Below are positions 55,692-64,000 of a DNA stretch of 64,000 bases, in pieces. Made by a program: the position numbers and the translations under genes. Source of the DNA: DASPNH01 sp035626675. GTDB taxonomy: Bacteria > Desulfobacterota > Binatia > UBA1149 > CAITLU01. Below the pieces are notes generated by a model. That model saw only the letters and a list, made by a program, of their open reading frames with translations. It ran no database searches and was not told the origin of the DNA. Every line of letters begins with the position of its first letter. Position 1 is the first letter of the stretch. The DNA lies in contig DASPNH010000157.1 in the NCBI GenBank assembly GCA_035626675.1, positions 1-64,000 on the forward strand. The letters run 5' to 3'.

Positions 55692-56303
55692 GTGGCGATG
55701 AGTTCGGGAGAAGAAGAGAGACGATTCGTTTCGTGGCGCTGGCGCGAAGGCGGGCTGGCGTGTGGCGGCAAAGGGCCGCTGGCATGTCGTCGCAGCGGCA
55801 GCATCAGGCGCGTTCGCCCGCTGCGGTGGCTCGTCCCCCTTCTTGCTTCGCTGGTCACCACGTTGCTGCCCCACACCGCTGAGGCAGGATCGACCGATCC
55901 CGTGCTTCTCATCGGAAGCGCCGCCGTACGCGGCGACAGCGCCGCCGCCCTTCTCGAGCTGACCGGAACCTGGGCTTTCGACGATGTCCTACAGGTTACC
56001 TTCCCGCTCAACGTCGTGGTGAGCCAGGGCAGCACCTTCGCGCGATTTCCCGCCGGCGCGCCGGCGCGCTCGGGCAGCTACGCGGGCCTGAGCGACGGAT
56101 TGGGCACGGGCGAGATCGATGCGCTGGAAAAGGCTGGCGCCAGCGATCCCGCGGCGGCCATCATCCACATCGACGGCCATACGATGAAGGTGGCGCTGCC
56201 TCCGGTGTTCGAGGCCGGGCCCGTTCGCGTCCTTCTGTACGTGCGTCTGCCTGGAGAAGGGACGTTTCTGAGTAACGTCGTCACGCCGCAGGTGGCGCCG
56301 TGA
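55692..56303 (+). CDS. Exported protein of unknown function
   Basis: Up to 203 residues; a long basic N-terminal extension precedes a signal segment (LRWLVPLLASLVTTLLPHTA then EAGS). The mature part is beta-rich (DPVLLIGSAAVRGDSAAALLELT and TFPLNVVVSQGSTFARFPAG) with a closing HTMKVALPPVFEAGPVRVLL. No catalytic motif or family recognised. The start is a GTG, with an ATG two codons later. It overlaps the next gene by four bases (GTGA), so they are cotranslated. Confidence 0.65.
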   Translation: MAMSSGEEERRFVSWRWREGGLACGGKGPLACRRSGSIRRVRPLRWLVPLLASLVTTLLPHTAEAGSTDPVLLIGSAAVRGDSAAALLELTGTWAFDDVLQVTFPLNVVVSQGSTFARFPAGAPARSGSYAGLSDGLGTGEIDALEKAGASDPAAAIIHIDGHTMKVALPPVFEAGPVRVLLYVRLPGEGTFLSNVVTPQVAP

Positions 56304-58294
56304 AGTCGTTACGCGCGCACCTCCGCATGGTCGCCGCGATCGCTGTCGCATGCATCGCGGCGCAGGCGGCTCCTTCACGGGCGCAGCAGGTTCTCGGCGG
56401 CGATCCCATAAACCCCGACACGGATTCGGCCTGGGTCATCATGCCCGGCGTCGCGCTGATCGATCCGGGCGAGGACGGGGACTTCGGCAGCGGCGACGAC
56501 ACCATTCAGACCTCGGTCACCGGCGACATCGATATCGTTGCGCGCTTCGGCAACGTCACCTCCGCCGCGGTGCCCGCCCCCGACTCCGAGCCGCTGGCTA
56601 CGGTAGTTGCCGGCGGCGGCACTACCGGGCAAGGCAGCGAAGCGACTTTCAGCGTCATGGTCACCGATCCCTCGGGCAGCAGCGTGCTGGCGTCGACGGA
56701 CATGGACATGCGTCCGGTGGCCACCTACGCCTTCGCCGACCTGGACGATGACGGCATCATCGGCGCGACCAACGCCGACGGCAGCTCCGACAACGAGATC
56801 GAGCGCCAGGAAGCGCTCGCGCACGTCGGACGCCAGACCGGCAGCTTCGATGCGGGCCGCTTCACTTCTTCGCTGGGTTTCCAAGTCGGTGGCCCGGCCA
56901 GCATCGGCGGAGTGACCGTGGCGCTGGTGGCGGGTGCGTTTGCCGGCGAGGATGCCGAAGAGATCTTCACCAACGGCCCGATGCTCTTGACGCGCTGGCC
57001 GTTCTTTCCGCCCACCGAGCCCAAGCGTCTGCTCGGTGGAGGCGAGGCGCCCGCGCCCGATCCCGACCTGCCGAGCGAGATCGAGTTCGAGCTCGACCAT
57101 CTGTGGCTGCCCTCGCCTGAGCACGCCAAGCTCGGCACGCCGTTCGCGATACCCACCAGCGGCAGCGAACCGACCACCGACCAGATCACCGTGCTGAGCG
57201 GGCCAGCGGTGGCAGCGCGACTGTACGCGCCGGCGTCGTCCGCCGCGCTGCGCGCGCGATCGCGCAGCGTGCTGCGAGTCGCACCTGCCGCCACCGCAGC
57301 GGGCCGCCAGGTCGTCATGGTCGCCGACCGCATCGTCCTTCCTGGTGACGGCGCCGCTACCTCGCGCACGCTGCGACTGCTGCCGGCAGATCTGCTCGGC
57401 AACGTCGCCGACCTTGCCGAACCGATGACCGTTACGCTGCGGGCCACTGGCAAGGCGCGAATCCTTTCACCCGACACCGACGCCGATACCTCGCAAGAGA
57501 CGGTCGTGGTCGAGGACGCGGCCGGGCTCACCGTCACGCTCGATGAGACCGGCGGCGCAGGCTCCGGCGCCGTGCACGTCTACGCCGGCAGCAAGCTGGT
57601 CCACACGACGATCGTCGGAGTGGGCGCGTACGACTACGATGGCGATGGCGTCGCCGACGACGGCAGCGCCAGCGGCACCGGCGCCGACGAGCCCTGCGAA
57701 GGCGGCGCCGCAGCGTGCGACGACAACTGCCCGGAGATCATCAACCCGTCGCAACTCGACGAGGATGCCGACGGCGCCGGCGACTGCTGCGACGGCACCT
57801 GCATCGAGGATCCCACCTCCGACGCCTGCCAGGAGTGTGCATCCCCCGCCCCGGCGCCGACCGACACCGGCATCATTCGAGCGCGCGTCACCGCCGCGAT
57901 GCTGTCCCCCATGCGTGAAGACACGCTGGTGCTCAAAGCCTTCCTCGCTCTCGACGAAGGCGCCGGCCTGGCGCCCGACGTCGAGGACGTCTCGGTGTCG
58001 CTGCTGCAGGACGGCCGCGGCTTCGCTGCGCTGCTCAGCTCGGCGTTCGATGCCCTGGACCGGCCACTTGCGGCCTTCGTCTACAGCGACCCCACCGGCG
58101 GCGCCGGCGGCGTCGAGAAGGCGCAGATCAGGAACCTGCGCGGCAACCTGTGGCGCATGACGCTGCGGGCCTCGGGCGCGGATCTGATCTCGCTCGCCGC
58201 TGGCAGCGCCGACCTCGCCATCGCCATCGGCGATGAAGCCTTCGCCGCTACACTGACCTGCCACGTTTCCGCCTCCCGTCTGCGCTGCCAGTAG
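56300..58294 (+). CDS. Large exported protein with thrombospondin-type-3-like Ca repeats
   Basis: A 664-residue exported protein: signal peptide MVAAIAVACIAAQAAPSRAQ, a beta-rich N-terminal half, and a Pro/Asp-rich middle. Around residues 440-515 the sequence YDYDGDGVADDG and CDDNCPEIINPSQLDEDADG followed by CCDGTC resembles thrombospondin type 3 calcium-binding repeats with paired cysteines. The C-terminal domain is beta-rich (AFLALDEGAGLAPDVEDVSV). It probably sits on the cell surface or outside the cell. The start is GTG, coupled to the gene before. Confidence 0.7.
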   Translation: MKSLRAHLRMVAAIAVACIAAQAAPSRAQQVLGGDPINPDTDSAWVIMPGVALIDPGEDGDFGSGDDTIQTSVTGDIDIVARFGNVTSAAVPAPDSEPLATVVAGGGTTGQGSEATFSVMVTDPSGSSVLASTDMDMRPVATYAFADLDDDGIIGATNADGSSDNEIERQEALAHVGRQTGSFDAGRFTSSLGFQVGGPASIGGVTVALVAGAFAGEDAEEIFTNGPMLLTRWPFFPPTEPKRLLGGGEAPAPDPDLPSEIEFELDHLWLPSPEHAKLGTPFAIPTSGSEPTTDQITVLSGPAVAARLYAPASSAALRARSRSVLRVAPAATAAGRQVVMVADRIVLPGDGAATSRTLRLLPADLLGNVADLAEPMTVTLRATGKARILSPDTDADTSQETVVVEDAAGLTVTLDETGGAGSGAVHVYAGSKLVHTTIVGVGAYDYDGDGVADDGSASGTGADEPCEGGAAACDDNCPEIINPSQLDEDADGAGDCCDGTCIEDPTSDACQECASPAPAPTDTGIIRARVTAAMLSPMREDTLVLKAFLALDEGAGLAPDVEDVSVSLLQDGRGFAALLSSAFDALDRPLAAFVYSDPTGGAGGVEKAQIRNLRGNLWRMTLRASGADLISLAAGSADLAIAIGDEAFAATLTCHVSASRLRCQ

Positions 58295-58413
58295 GCGGAC
58301 AGGACGATCTGGTCGGGCCAGCTCGCGCGCGATCTGCACCGCGCCCCGTCCATTGCCCCGGCGCGCTTCGAGCCGTACTGGTTTTCCGCTGCATTCTGGC
58401 CCCCTGCGGCCTC

Positions 58414-58427
58414 GGCATCGCTCTTGC
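58414..58427 (+). promoter_or_regulatory. Sigma-54-like promoter upstream of the four-repeat secreted protein
   Basis: CGGCATCGCTCTTGCT has the GG-N10-GC spacing with GGCA and TTGCT. Transcription would start about 65-70 bases before the GTG start, which has a GGGGAGG ribosome site. Confidence 0.5.
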
Positions 58428-58506
58428 TGTGTAGGCGCCAACCGCGGCTCTGCGCCGCACCATCACAGGAGAGCGCGCCTTCGGAGGGCGCGGGGAGGTT
58501 ACCGAA

Positions 58507-59943
58507 GTGCAACGTTCATTCACCAGGAAAGTATGGATCGCGGCGGCCGCGGCGGCGCTGGCGCTGTCGGCAGGCGTCGACCACGCCTCTGCCAAGAGCA
58601 TCGCCAGCGTACGGACCGTCTTCGAGAACACGGGCGTCGATCCGGACGCGGCCGGCGCGGTGCGAGCGGTCTTTCGCACGCACAAGTCCAAGCTGACCAT
58701 TCGGGTATCAGGACTGGCGCCCGGCCAGTACCAGATCGTCTCGGCCGGCATCATCGAGGAGACCTTCGCTGTCGACGAGGACGGGCGCGCCGACGTGCGT
58801 CTTCGCACCGGCGACGACCTCGCGCTCGATTTCGATCCGCGCGGGCAGGCTCTCGAAATCAGCGACGGCACCGACGTGGTCCTGGCGACCGTGCTGACCG
58901 CCGACGGCAGCGGCGACGACGGCGACGGCTCGCGCTCGCGCATGCGCGTGTTCCTGAAGCCGACGGAGGCCTGGACTGGCGGCAGCGCGCGCGCGGACTT
59001 CGAGCTGCGCGACGACCGCATGAAATTCAAGGTCGAGCTCGAGAACGTGCCCGCCGGCGCCTACGATCTCTTCGTCGCCGACATCAAGCGCGGCACGATC
59101 ACGGTCGGCCCCTTCGGCGAGGCCGAAATCGAGTTCGCCACCAACGACGACGATGGCGACGAGCTGCCGCTGACCTTCGATCCGCGCGGGCAGGTCATCG
59201 AGATCGCGCAGGGCGGCGTCGTGCTGTTCAGCGGAAGCCTCGAAGTGACCTCCGAGGGCCTCGACGTCTGTCAGGAACGCGAGACGCGCGTGGCGCTTCC
59301 CTCCACCGGTGTGGATCCCGATGCCGATGGCAAGGTCCGCTACCGCGTCGACGAGGACTGCGATCGCGACTTCAACGTCGAGATCGAGGACGTGCCGGTC
59401 GGCGTCTACGACCTGGTCGTGGGCGGCGTCGTGGCGGGCCAGATCCATGTCGTGTCCACCGGCGACGGGGTCGAGGGCGAGATCGAGTTCGAGTCCGGTG
59501 ACGACGACGACGACGACCTGCCGCTGACCATCGATCCGGTGGGCAAGCTGATCGAGGTCGTGCAGGGTGAGGTCGTGTTCTTCTCGGGCATCTTCGACGG
59601 TACCACCACCACGCCGAACACCTGCCAGGAGGTGGACGTACAGAAGGACCTGACCGTGCACGACATCGCCGGCGACGGCGACGGCAAGGTGCGCTTTCGC
59701 ATGGACGAGGACTGCGACGCCGACCTGAAGATCGAGATCGAGGACGTGCCCTCAGGCAGCTACGAGGTGGTGATCGGCGCAGCCGTGCGCGGCACCATCA
59801 CCGTCGGCGACGAGGAAGGCGAGATCGAGTTCGACAGTGATCCCGACGATGCGGGCGACGTGCCGCTGAACTTCGACCCGAGCGGCCAGCTGATCCAGAT
59901 TCGCCGCAACGGATCGGTCTACTTCTCGGCTCAGCTGCCCTGA
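58507..59943 (+). CDS. Exported protein with four homologous DFDPRGQ-type domains
   Basis: A 478-residue protein with a signal peptide (VWIAAAAAALALSAGVDHAS). Four domains of about 110 residues follow one another; each ends with a similar strand pair: LALDFDPRGQALEI, LPLTFDPRGQVIEI, LPLTIDPVGKLIEV and VPLNFDPSGQLIQI. Each also carries an aspartate-rich turn and a LENVPAGAYDLFV-type strand (IEDVPVGVYDLVV, IEDVPSGSYEVVI). The domains are like beta-sandwich modules that bind Ca. I do not recognise the family. A strong terminator follows. Confidence 0.72.
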   Translation: MQRSFTRKVWIAAAAAALALSAGVDHASAKSIASVRTVFENTGVDPDAAGAVRAVFRTHKSKLTIRVSGLAPGQYQIVSAGIIEETFAVDEDGRADVRLRTGDDLALDFDPRGQALEISDGTDVVLATVLTADGSGDDGDGSRSRMRVFLKPTEAWTGGSARADFELRDDRMKFKVELENVPAGAYDLFVADIKRGTITVGPFGEAEIEFATNDDDGDELPLTFDPRGQVIEIAQGGVVLFSGSLEVTSEGLDVCQERETRVALPSTGVDPDADGKVRYRVDEDCDRDFNVEIEDVPVGVYDLVVGGVVAGQIHVVSTGDGVEGEIEFESGDDDDDDLPLTIDPVGKLIEVVQGEVVFFSGIFDGTTTTPNTCQEVDVQKDLTVHDIAGDGDGKVRFRMDEDCDADLKIEIEDVPSGSYEVVIGAAVRGTITVGDEEGEIEFDSDPDDAGDVPLNFDPSGQLIQIRRNGSVYFSAQLP

Positions 59944-59967
59944 ATGCAGGCGGTTGCGGGAACCGCG

Positions 59968-60002
59968 AAGGCGGCCGGGGAAAAACCTCGGCCGCCTTTT
60001 TT
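59968..60002 (+). terminator. Rho-independent terminator
   Basis: A GC-rich stem (AAGGCGGCCG with its near complement CTCGGCCGCCTT) around a short A-rich loop, followed by six T residues, 25 bases after the stop codon. Confidence 0.92.
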
Positions 60003-60080
60003 CGTGGACCATCGCGGCTGCCGGCGCGCAGCCACGCTGCAGGCATTTTCAGCGGTCCGGAAGGCCGCGAGCGTCTTGCT

Positions 60081-61091
60081 CTATTCGAGCGACAGCCACA
60101 GCCGCAGCAGGTGGCGGCGGCGCTGCGGCTCGGGCCAGTCCTCGTAGGACGTGCGCGCATGCAGGATGACGTGGTTGGAGATGAGCTGCAGATCGCCGGC
60201 CTCGAACTGCATGTCGAGGTACAGCTGCCGCGACCTGGCGATCTTTTCGTACTGATCGAGCAGCTCCTGCTCCTGCGCCGTGCGCGGCGGCGCCTGCGCG
60301 TGCCGAACGACGGAGCGGAAGTAGTCGCTGTGGTAGAAGGTCCGAAGCGTCTTGCCGTCGAAGCAGCACGGCTGCACGGGGACGAACGGCATGTCCTTCT
60401 CGCGCGCCTCGTCGCGGGTATCCAGCAGCATCGGCTCGGCCAGGCGTGCGACCAGATCGGGACGCCGGGCTAGCAGCTCGTTGTAGACCGACACCGAGCT
60501 GACGATTCGGCTTGCGCCTCCGCTCTTCGGCGTGGCCAGGCACAGAAGGCCGACCACGTCGGCCAGATCGCAGTGATAGGCGATGTCGTCGGGCGTGCGG
60601 TACTTGCGAACGTAGGGGTTGGCTGCGTCCTCGCCGTAGTCGCGTACGTGTCCGAGCAGCTCGCCCTGCGGGTTCTGGCCGCCGGGAATTCCCAGATGCA
60701 GCCCGATGCCCCAGTAGGCGATGCTCGCCAGCTCCTGGCCCCACCGCTGCACGGGAAGGCCGCGTGCGAAGACGAACCCGCGGCCGTCACGGAGCTCGCG
60801 CCTCCAGCGCTGCAGGCGCGGGGCCAGAGTCGTCAGGACGAAGTGCTCGCGCGTAAGCTCGGAGAGCGGCGTGCCGGCCAGCGCGTGAGCGCAGGCTTCC
60901 AGTGCGCGGATCTCGTCGTCACTCCAGTGCTCGGTCCACTGGTTCGGGTCCAGCTCGGGGCCTTTCCATGCGGCAGGGCATGTCAGTGGCACGGTCGGAA
61001 GCGCCTCGTGCGGACGCTGGAAGTAGTGAAGGGCCTGTTCGCCGAAGCTGCGGTGGGCGGGCATGCGTGCAGAGGATATCGGAAGCGTCAC
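60081..61091 (-). CDS. TauD/TfdA-family Fe(II)/2-oxoglutarate dioxygenase
   Basis: An enzyme of about 336 residues. The iron ligands are visible as HxD in IAYHCDLADVVGLLCLA and the distal His in ISNHVILHARTSYEDW, with the 2-oxoglutarate Arg nearby. FQRPHEALPTVPLTCP and WTEHWSDDEIRALEA form the N-terminal helix region. The substrate is unknown; many relatives hydroxylate amino acids in secondary metabolism. I chose the GTG that overlaps the subtilase stop (GTGA); an ATG nine codons in (61064) is an alternative. Confidence 0.85.
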   Translation of the reverse strand: MTLPISSARMPAHRSFGEQALHYFQRPHEALPTVPLTCPAAWKGPELDPNQWTEHWSDDEIRALEACAHALAGTPLSELTREHFVLTTLAPRLQRWRRELRDGRGFVFARGLPVQRWGQELASIAYWGIGLHLGIPGGQNPQGELLGHVRDYGEDAANPYVRKYRTPDDIAYHCDLADVVGLLCLATPKSGGASRIVSSVSVYNELLARRPDLVARLAEPMLLDTRDEAREKDMPFVPVQPCCFDGKTLRTFYHSDYFRSVVRHAQAPPRTAQEQELLDQYEKIARSRQLYLDMQFEAGDLQLISNHVILHARTSYEDWPEPQRRRHLLRLWLSLE

Positions 61092-64000
61092 GGCAACGCA
61101 CCGCCAATGATGGTCGCCGGCAAACACATCGTGCCCGCGGAGATCGCCACCACTGTCTGGTCGAGGAAGGCGTCGCTGGTCTCGACGCCGAAACGCGCAA
61201 GGTGAGCCTGTCCGGGCAGAGGCTTGATCCGATAGCACGCCAGATGATCCTCTGGCGCCGACGGCGCGATGCCGTCAATGGCGCTGGCGGTGCAGAACGA
61301 TACCAGCTTGGACGCCTCGAAGGTTCTGGCGTCATGCACGTCGGTCAGGCGATACAGATCAGGAACGAAGCGTGCGGCGCCTGGAGCGGGTACGGCCTTG
61401 TAGCAGGTATACGCGTCCAGCAGGGGTGAAGCCGGCGCGCCATCCGCGCCTGCGGGCATGCAGACGCTCACGATGCGGCGCAGGACGATGCTGGCGATTC
61501 CGTGCGTATCGACATAGCGAATGGTCGTCTGCGAACGCGGCGTCTCCGCCACCGGCTTGGCCCCGTAGCAGAGGGCATGGCGAGTCTCGTCGGCATTGGC
61601 GTAGCCGTCGCGCGCAGTACCGACACAGAGCTTCCTCGAGGAGGAGGCGGCGATCTCGCGTCTTCCGAACGGATCCTCGACGGTATGCAGGTCCGGCGGC
61701 GCTTTCTGGCCGGAGATGTCGTAACACTCGAGCGCCGAGCGGACGGCCGGCAGAGGATCGAAGCGATGAACGGCCCCGCCGTCGACCTGCGTCACGTCGC
61801 CGCGAGGCACCCCAACGAAGACGCCGGAGGCGCCGATGGCCACCGCTTCGCCCGCAGCGTCGAGATCGGAGGTGAGCGGTGGAATGAGAAACCGCCGCAG
61901 GTCGCCGGTCTCCACATCGAACAGGTAGGCTGCCCCTCCACCATCGGCGACCAGTCTGGAGCGCGGCGCGCCGATCACCGCCCACCGGTCATGCAATGCC
62001 ACGGAGGTCCCGAACGCATTCCCGCGCGCCGGCGCAGGATCTCGCAGCGCACCGGCAAAGGCGCCGGAGACGGCATCGTAGAGCAAGGCAGCACCGGTTC
62101 CGATGTACGAGTCGTCGGACGTTCCGATCCGCTGATAGGCCGAGGGGTCGCCGGCGAGCAGAAGGCCGTTGCCCGCTGCCAGGGAAGAGCCCAGTCCCGG
62201 CGGCAGCACGCCGGCCTCGAAGGCCGGCGTGACCACGTACGAATGCAATGCGGCACCGAAGCTCGGACTTTCTGCATCCAGATCGTAGTTGCGCACTATC
62301 CCCAGCATGTGGTTGTCGGCAACGGTCGTGATCGCTGCGTGCGGTCCAATCGCCACCGCAGCGGCCGCGAAACGTTCGTCGGCTACGGGAAACGGGTCGT
62401 GCACGATCCCGGCGAGCTGCCCCGTGTCAAGATCGAAGACATATCCCAGGCCCGCGTTCTCGGCTTCGGAGTCGTCCTGGTCCGCACCGATGAAAACCGC
62501 ATCTTCCAGGATGGCGATCGAGCTGCCGAAATAGTCGCTGGCCTTGGGCGACGGGTTCGCGAACGCATGGATCAACGCGCCGGACGTCACATCGAAGAGG
62601 TAGGCCGCTCCCTCGTTGGCGAAGGTCGCGTCGGAAAGCGGCGCTCCGATCAGCACGAGATCGCCGGCAAGGTCGACGTGTTCACCGAAGCTCTCGTCGG
62701 GACCGGCGCCGGGCGCCGTGAACCTGTGCCGCAGCAGCCCGCTGGCTGCGTCATACAGGTAGGCGGCGCCGGCGTCGTCCGCGGCCGCATCGTCACGAGG
62801 CGCGCCGACCAGCAGCAGGTTGCCCTGGGTATCGAGGCTCTCACCGAATCCGTCCAGCAAGCTCGCCAGGGGATTGCTGTAGATGCCGCTTCGCACCTCC
62901 ACCGTGACGGTGTCGCCGCCCGGGAACTGCACCATGAACGTGTCGGCCGACGGCGGCACCCACTGCGCGGTATAGACCCCATCCCCCGCTGCAACGTCTC
63001 CTGAATTGCCATCGTCCTTCAGCGGGATGACTGCCCCGCCCGGCTCGACCACGACATCGATCTCTCCTGCAGGGCTCCCGCAGCGTATGTGGAAGACAGC
63101 CAGCCGGACCGGATCGCCTGGCGCGACGGTAATGTGGCTCTCGCCCGGCCGCCATCGAGCGAGCAGCTCGTCATCGCTGCAGGTCAGTGCGCGATGGACG
63201 TTCAGGCGGCGGCTGGTGGTCGTCTGCGACAGTGCGTCGAGCGGGTCGCCGCTGGACAGGACGAGGTTGCGCAGAGTCAGCATGCTTGCAGTGGGATCAT
63301 GTGCGGCCAGCAGCGCCAGCGAGCCGGCGACGTGCGGGGCGGCCATGGAGGTGCCGCTGCGAGTCCGATAACGGTTACGCCAGTAGGTGCTGTAGATGCC
63401 CTCTCCCGGCGCGCCCAGGTGCACGGTGGCACGGCCACGGTTCGAGAAGCCCGCGAGGTCGTCGGTGCGCGTCGTCGCGGCAATCGACAGGACGCCGGCA
63501 TCCTCGAGCGCCGCAGGATATGTCGCGCTGTTCGAACCCTGATTGCCGGCAGCCACGACCGTCAGGATCCCCGACTCGGTCTGAGCGGCAATCGCATCGC
63601 TCAACGCTCGCGAGGCGACTCCGACTCCCCAGCTGTTGTTGGTCGCTACGATTTTGACGCCGCGGGCCGACCACGAGCGCACATAGTCGTAACAACGCAC
63701 TGCACCGGAGACCGACCCGCTCCCGAACGAGTCCAGGAATCGACAGCTCAGGACTCGCACATTCGGCGCAACGCCGGCTACACCGATGGCGTTGTCTGCG
63801 CTCGCACCGATGATGCCGGCAACATGGGTTCCGTGGCCGGTCAGGTCGTATGGGTCGCCATCACCCTGGACGACGTCGATCCCATGACAGTCGTCGGCAA
63901 AACCGTTCCGATCGTCGTCGACTTCGTCATAGTCGCAATCGGCGGTATTGGTGAAGACGTTGTCGGCAAGATCGGCATGACTGTAATCGATGCCCGTATC
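61088..64000 (-). CDS. Secreted subtilisin-like serine protease with FG-GAP-type and Cys repeats (partial)
   Basis: The frame is open to the window edge, so the N-terminus (signal and propeptide) is missing. The catalytic triad is complete: Asp in the first visible codons (DTGIDYSHADL), His in GHGTHVAGIIGA and Ser in SGTSMAAPHVAG, with the oxyanion Asn in VVAAGNQGSNS. After a beta domain come about seven FG-GAP-like propeller repeats (SFGEHVDLAGDLVLIGAP, YFGSSIAILEDAVFIGA, AFGTSVALHDRWAVIGAP). The C-terminus has four repeats with paired cysteines (LECYDISGQKA, HALCYGAKPV, YTCYKAVPAP, HLACYRIKPLPG). It is probably displayed on the cell or released. Confidence 0.88.
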   Translation of the reverse strand, partial: DTGIDYSHADLADNVFTNTADCDYDEVDDDRNGFADDCHGIDVVQGDGDPYDLTGHGTHVAGIIGASADNAIGVAGVAPNVRVLSCRFLDSFGSGSVSGAVRCYDYVRSWSARGVKIVATNNSWGVGVASRALSDAIAAQTESGILTVVAAGNQGSNSATYPAALEDAGVLSIAATTRTDDLAGFSNRGRATVHLGAPGEGIYSTYWRNRYRTRSGTSMAAPHVAGSLALLAAHDPTASMLTLRNLVLSSGDPLDALSQTTTSRRLNVHRALTCSDDELLARWRPGESHITVAPGDPVRLAVFHIRCGSPAGEIDVVVEPGGAVIPLKDDGNSGDVAAGDGVYTAQWVPPSADTFMVQFPGGDTVTVEVRSGIYSNPLASLLDGFGESLDTQGNLLLVGAPRDDAAADDAGAAYLYDAASGLLRHRFTAPGAGPDESFGEHVDLAGDLVLIGAPLSDATFANEGAAYLFDVTSGALIHAFANPSPKASDYFGSSIAILEDAVFIGADQDDSEAENAGLGYVFDLDTGQLAGIVHDPFPVADERFAAAAVAIGPHAAITTVADNHMLGIVRNYDLDAESPSFGAALHSYVVTPAFEAGVLPPGLGSSLAAGNGLLLAGDPSAYQRIGTSDDSYIGTGAALLYDAVSGAFAGALRDPAPARGNAFGTSVALHDRWAVIGAPRSRLVADGGGAAYLFDVETGDLRRFLIPPLTSDLDAAGEAVAIGASGVFVGVPRGDVTQVDGGAVHRFDPLPAVRSALECYDISGQKAPPDLHTVEDPFGRREIAASSSRKLCVGTARDGYANADETRHALCYGAKPVAETPRSQTTIRYVDTHGIASIVLRRIVSVCMPAGADGAPASPLLDAYTCYKAVPAPGAARFVPDLYRLTDVHDARTFEASKLVSFCTASAIDGIAPSAPEDHLACYRIKPLPGQAHLARFGVETSDAFLDQTVVAISAGTMCLPATIIGGALP

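Overview
This is a gene-dense, G+C-rich window (about two thirds G+C by eye) from a Gram-negative bacterium. It encodes an outer-membrane porin-like protein, an apolipoprotein N-acyltransferase, an ExbB/ExbD motor, a sigma-54 activator, a stressosome and many secreted proteins. DUF1329, DUF2332, an F420/PPOX-type enzyme, an EthA-like monooxygenase and Cys-motif repeats on a secreted subtilase together fit a deltaproteobacterial or Binatota-like soil lineage. That placement is inference; no rRNA or tRNA gene was seen.

Layout. 0-2.6 kb: CobW-type GTPase, F420/PPOX-type enzyme, and a secreted protein with aspartate-rich repeats that ends at a strong terminator. 2.6-5.8 kb: an accessory patch with a lower-G+C beta-helix protein gene, a complete IS1380-family element inserted just upstream of it, and a decayed IS3-family fragment. 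5.8-15.2 kb: amino-acid permease; an operon of ExbB, ExbD, a membrane-anchored vWA protein and a TPR protein; then a large CadC-like/AAA regulator. 15.3-21 kb: stress genes (CsbD, BON repeats, DUF1328) next to a FixJ-type two-component pair, with shared promoter motifs that may be the regulator's sites. 21-27 kb: DUF2332, DUF1329 and a penicillin-acylase family hydrolase. 27-30 kb: an orphan TadE-like gene behind a near-consensus sigma-54 promoter, about 1 kb without a recognisable gene, and a small membrane protein. 30-34.4 kb: glnS, an EthA-like Baeyer-Villiger monooxygenase and a thioredoxin-reductase-like flavoprotein.

34.6-40 kb is a tightly overlapped six-gene stressosome operon: RsbR, RsbS, RsbT, a kinase/PP2C fusion, a histidine kinase and a hybrid kinase. 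No sigma-B gene is present, so output probably goes through phosphorelay. 40-46.4 kb: a porin-like protein, a secreted cupredoxin-like protein and two histidine kinases. 46.4-51.2 kb (minus strand): lnt, a GST-like protein, a 3-hydroxyisobutyrate-dehydrogenase family enzyme and a CoA-transferase. 51.2-55.5 kb: a convergent NtrB-like kinase and NtrC-like sigma-54 activator flanking a nucleotidyltransferase fragment. 55.7-59.9 kb: three secreted proteins whose two transcription starts each carry a sigma-54-like -24/-12 element, one with palindromes upstream that could bind the adjacent activator. 60-64 kb: a TauD-like dioxygenase coupled to a large secreted subtilase that runs off the window.

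The most unusual points are the TonB-like/vWA motor operon, the stressosome wired to histidine kinases, the possible sigma-54 regulon of secreted repeat proteins, the shared motifs in the FixJ-type stress locus, and REP-like palindromes, one pair of which is translated inside a signal peptide while another supplies a stop codon.
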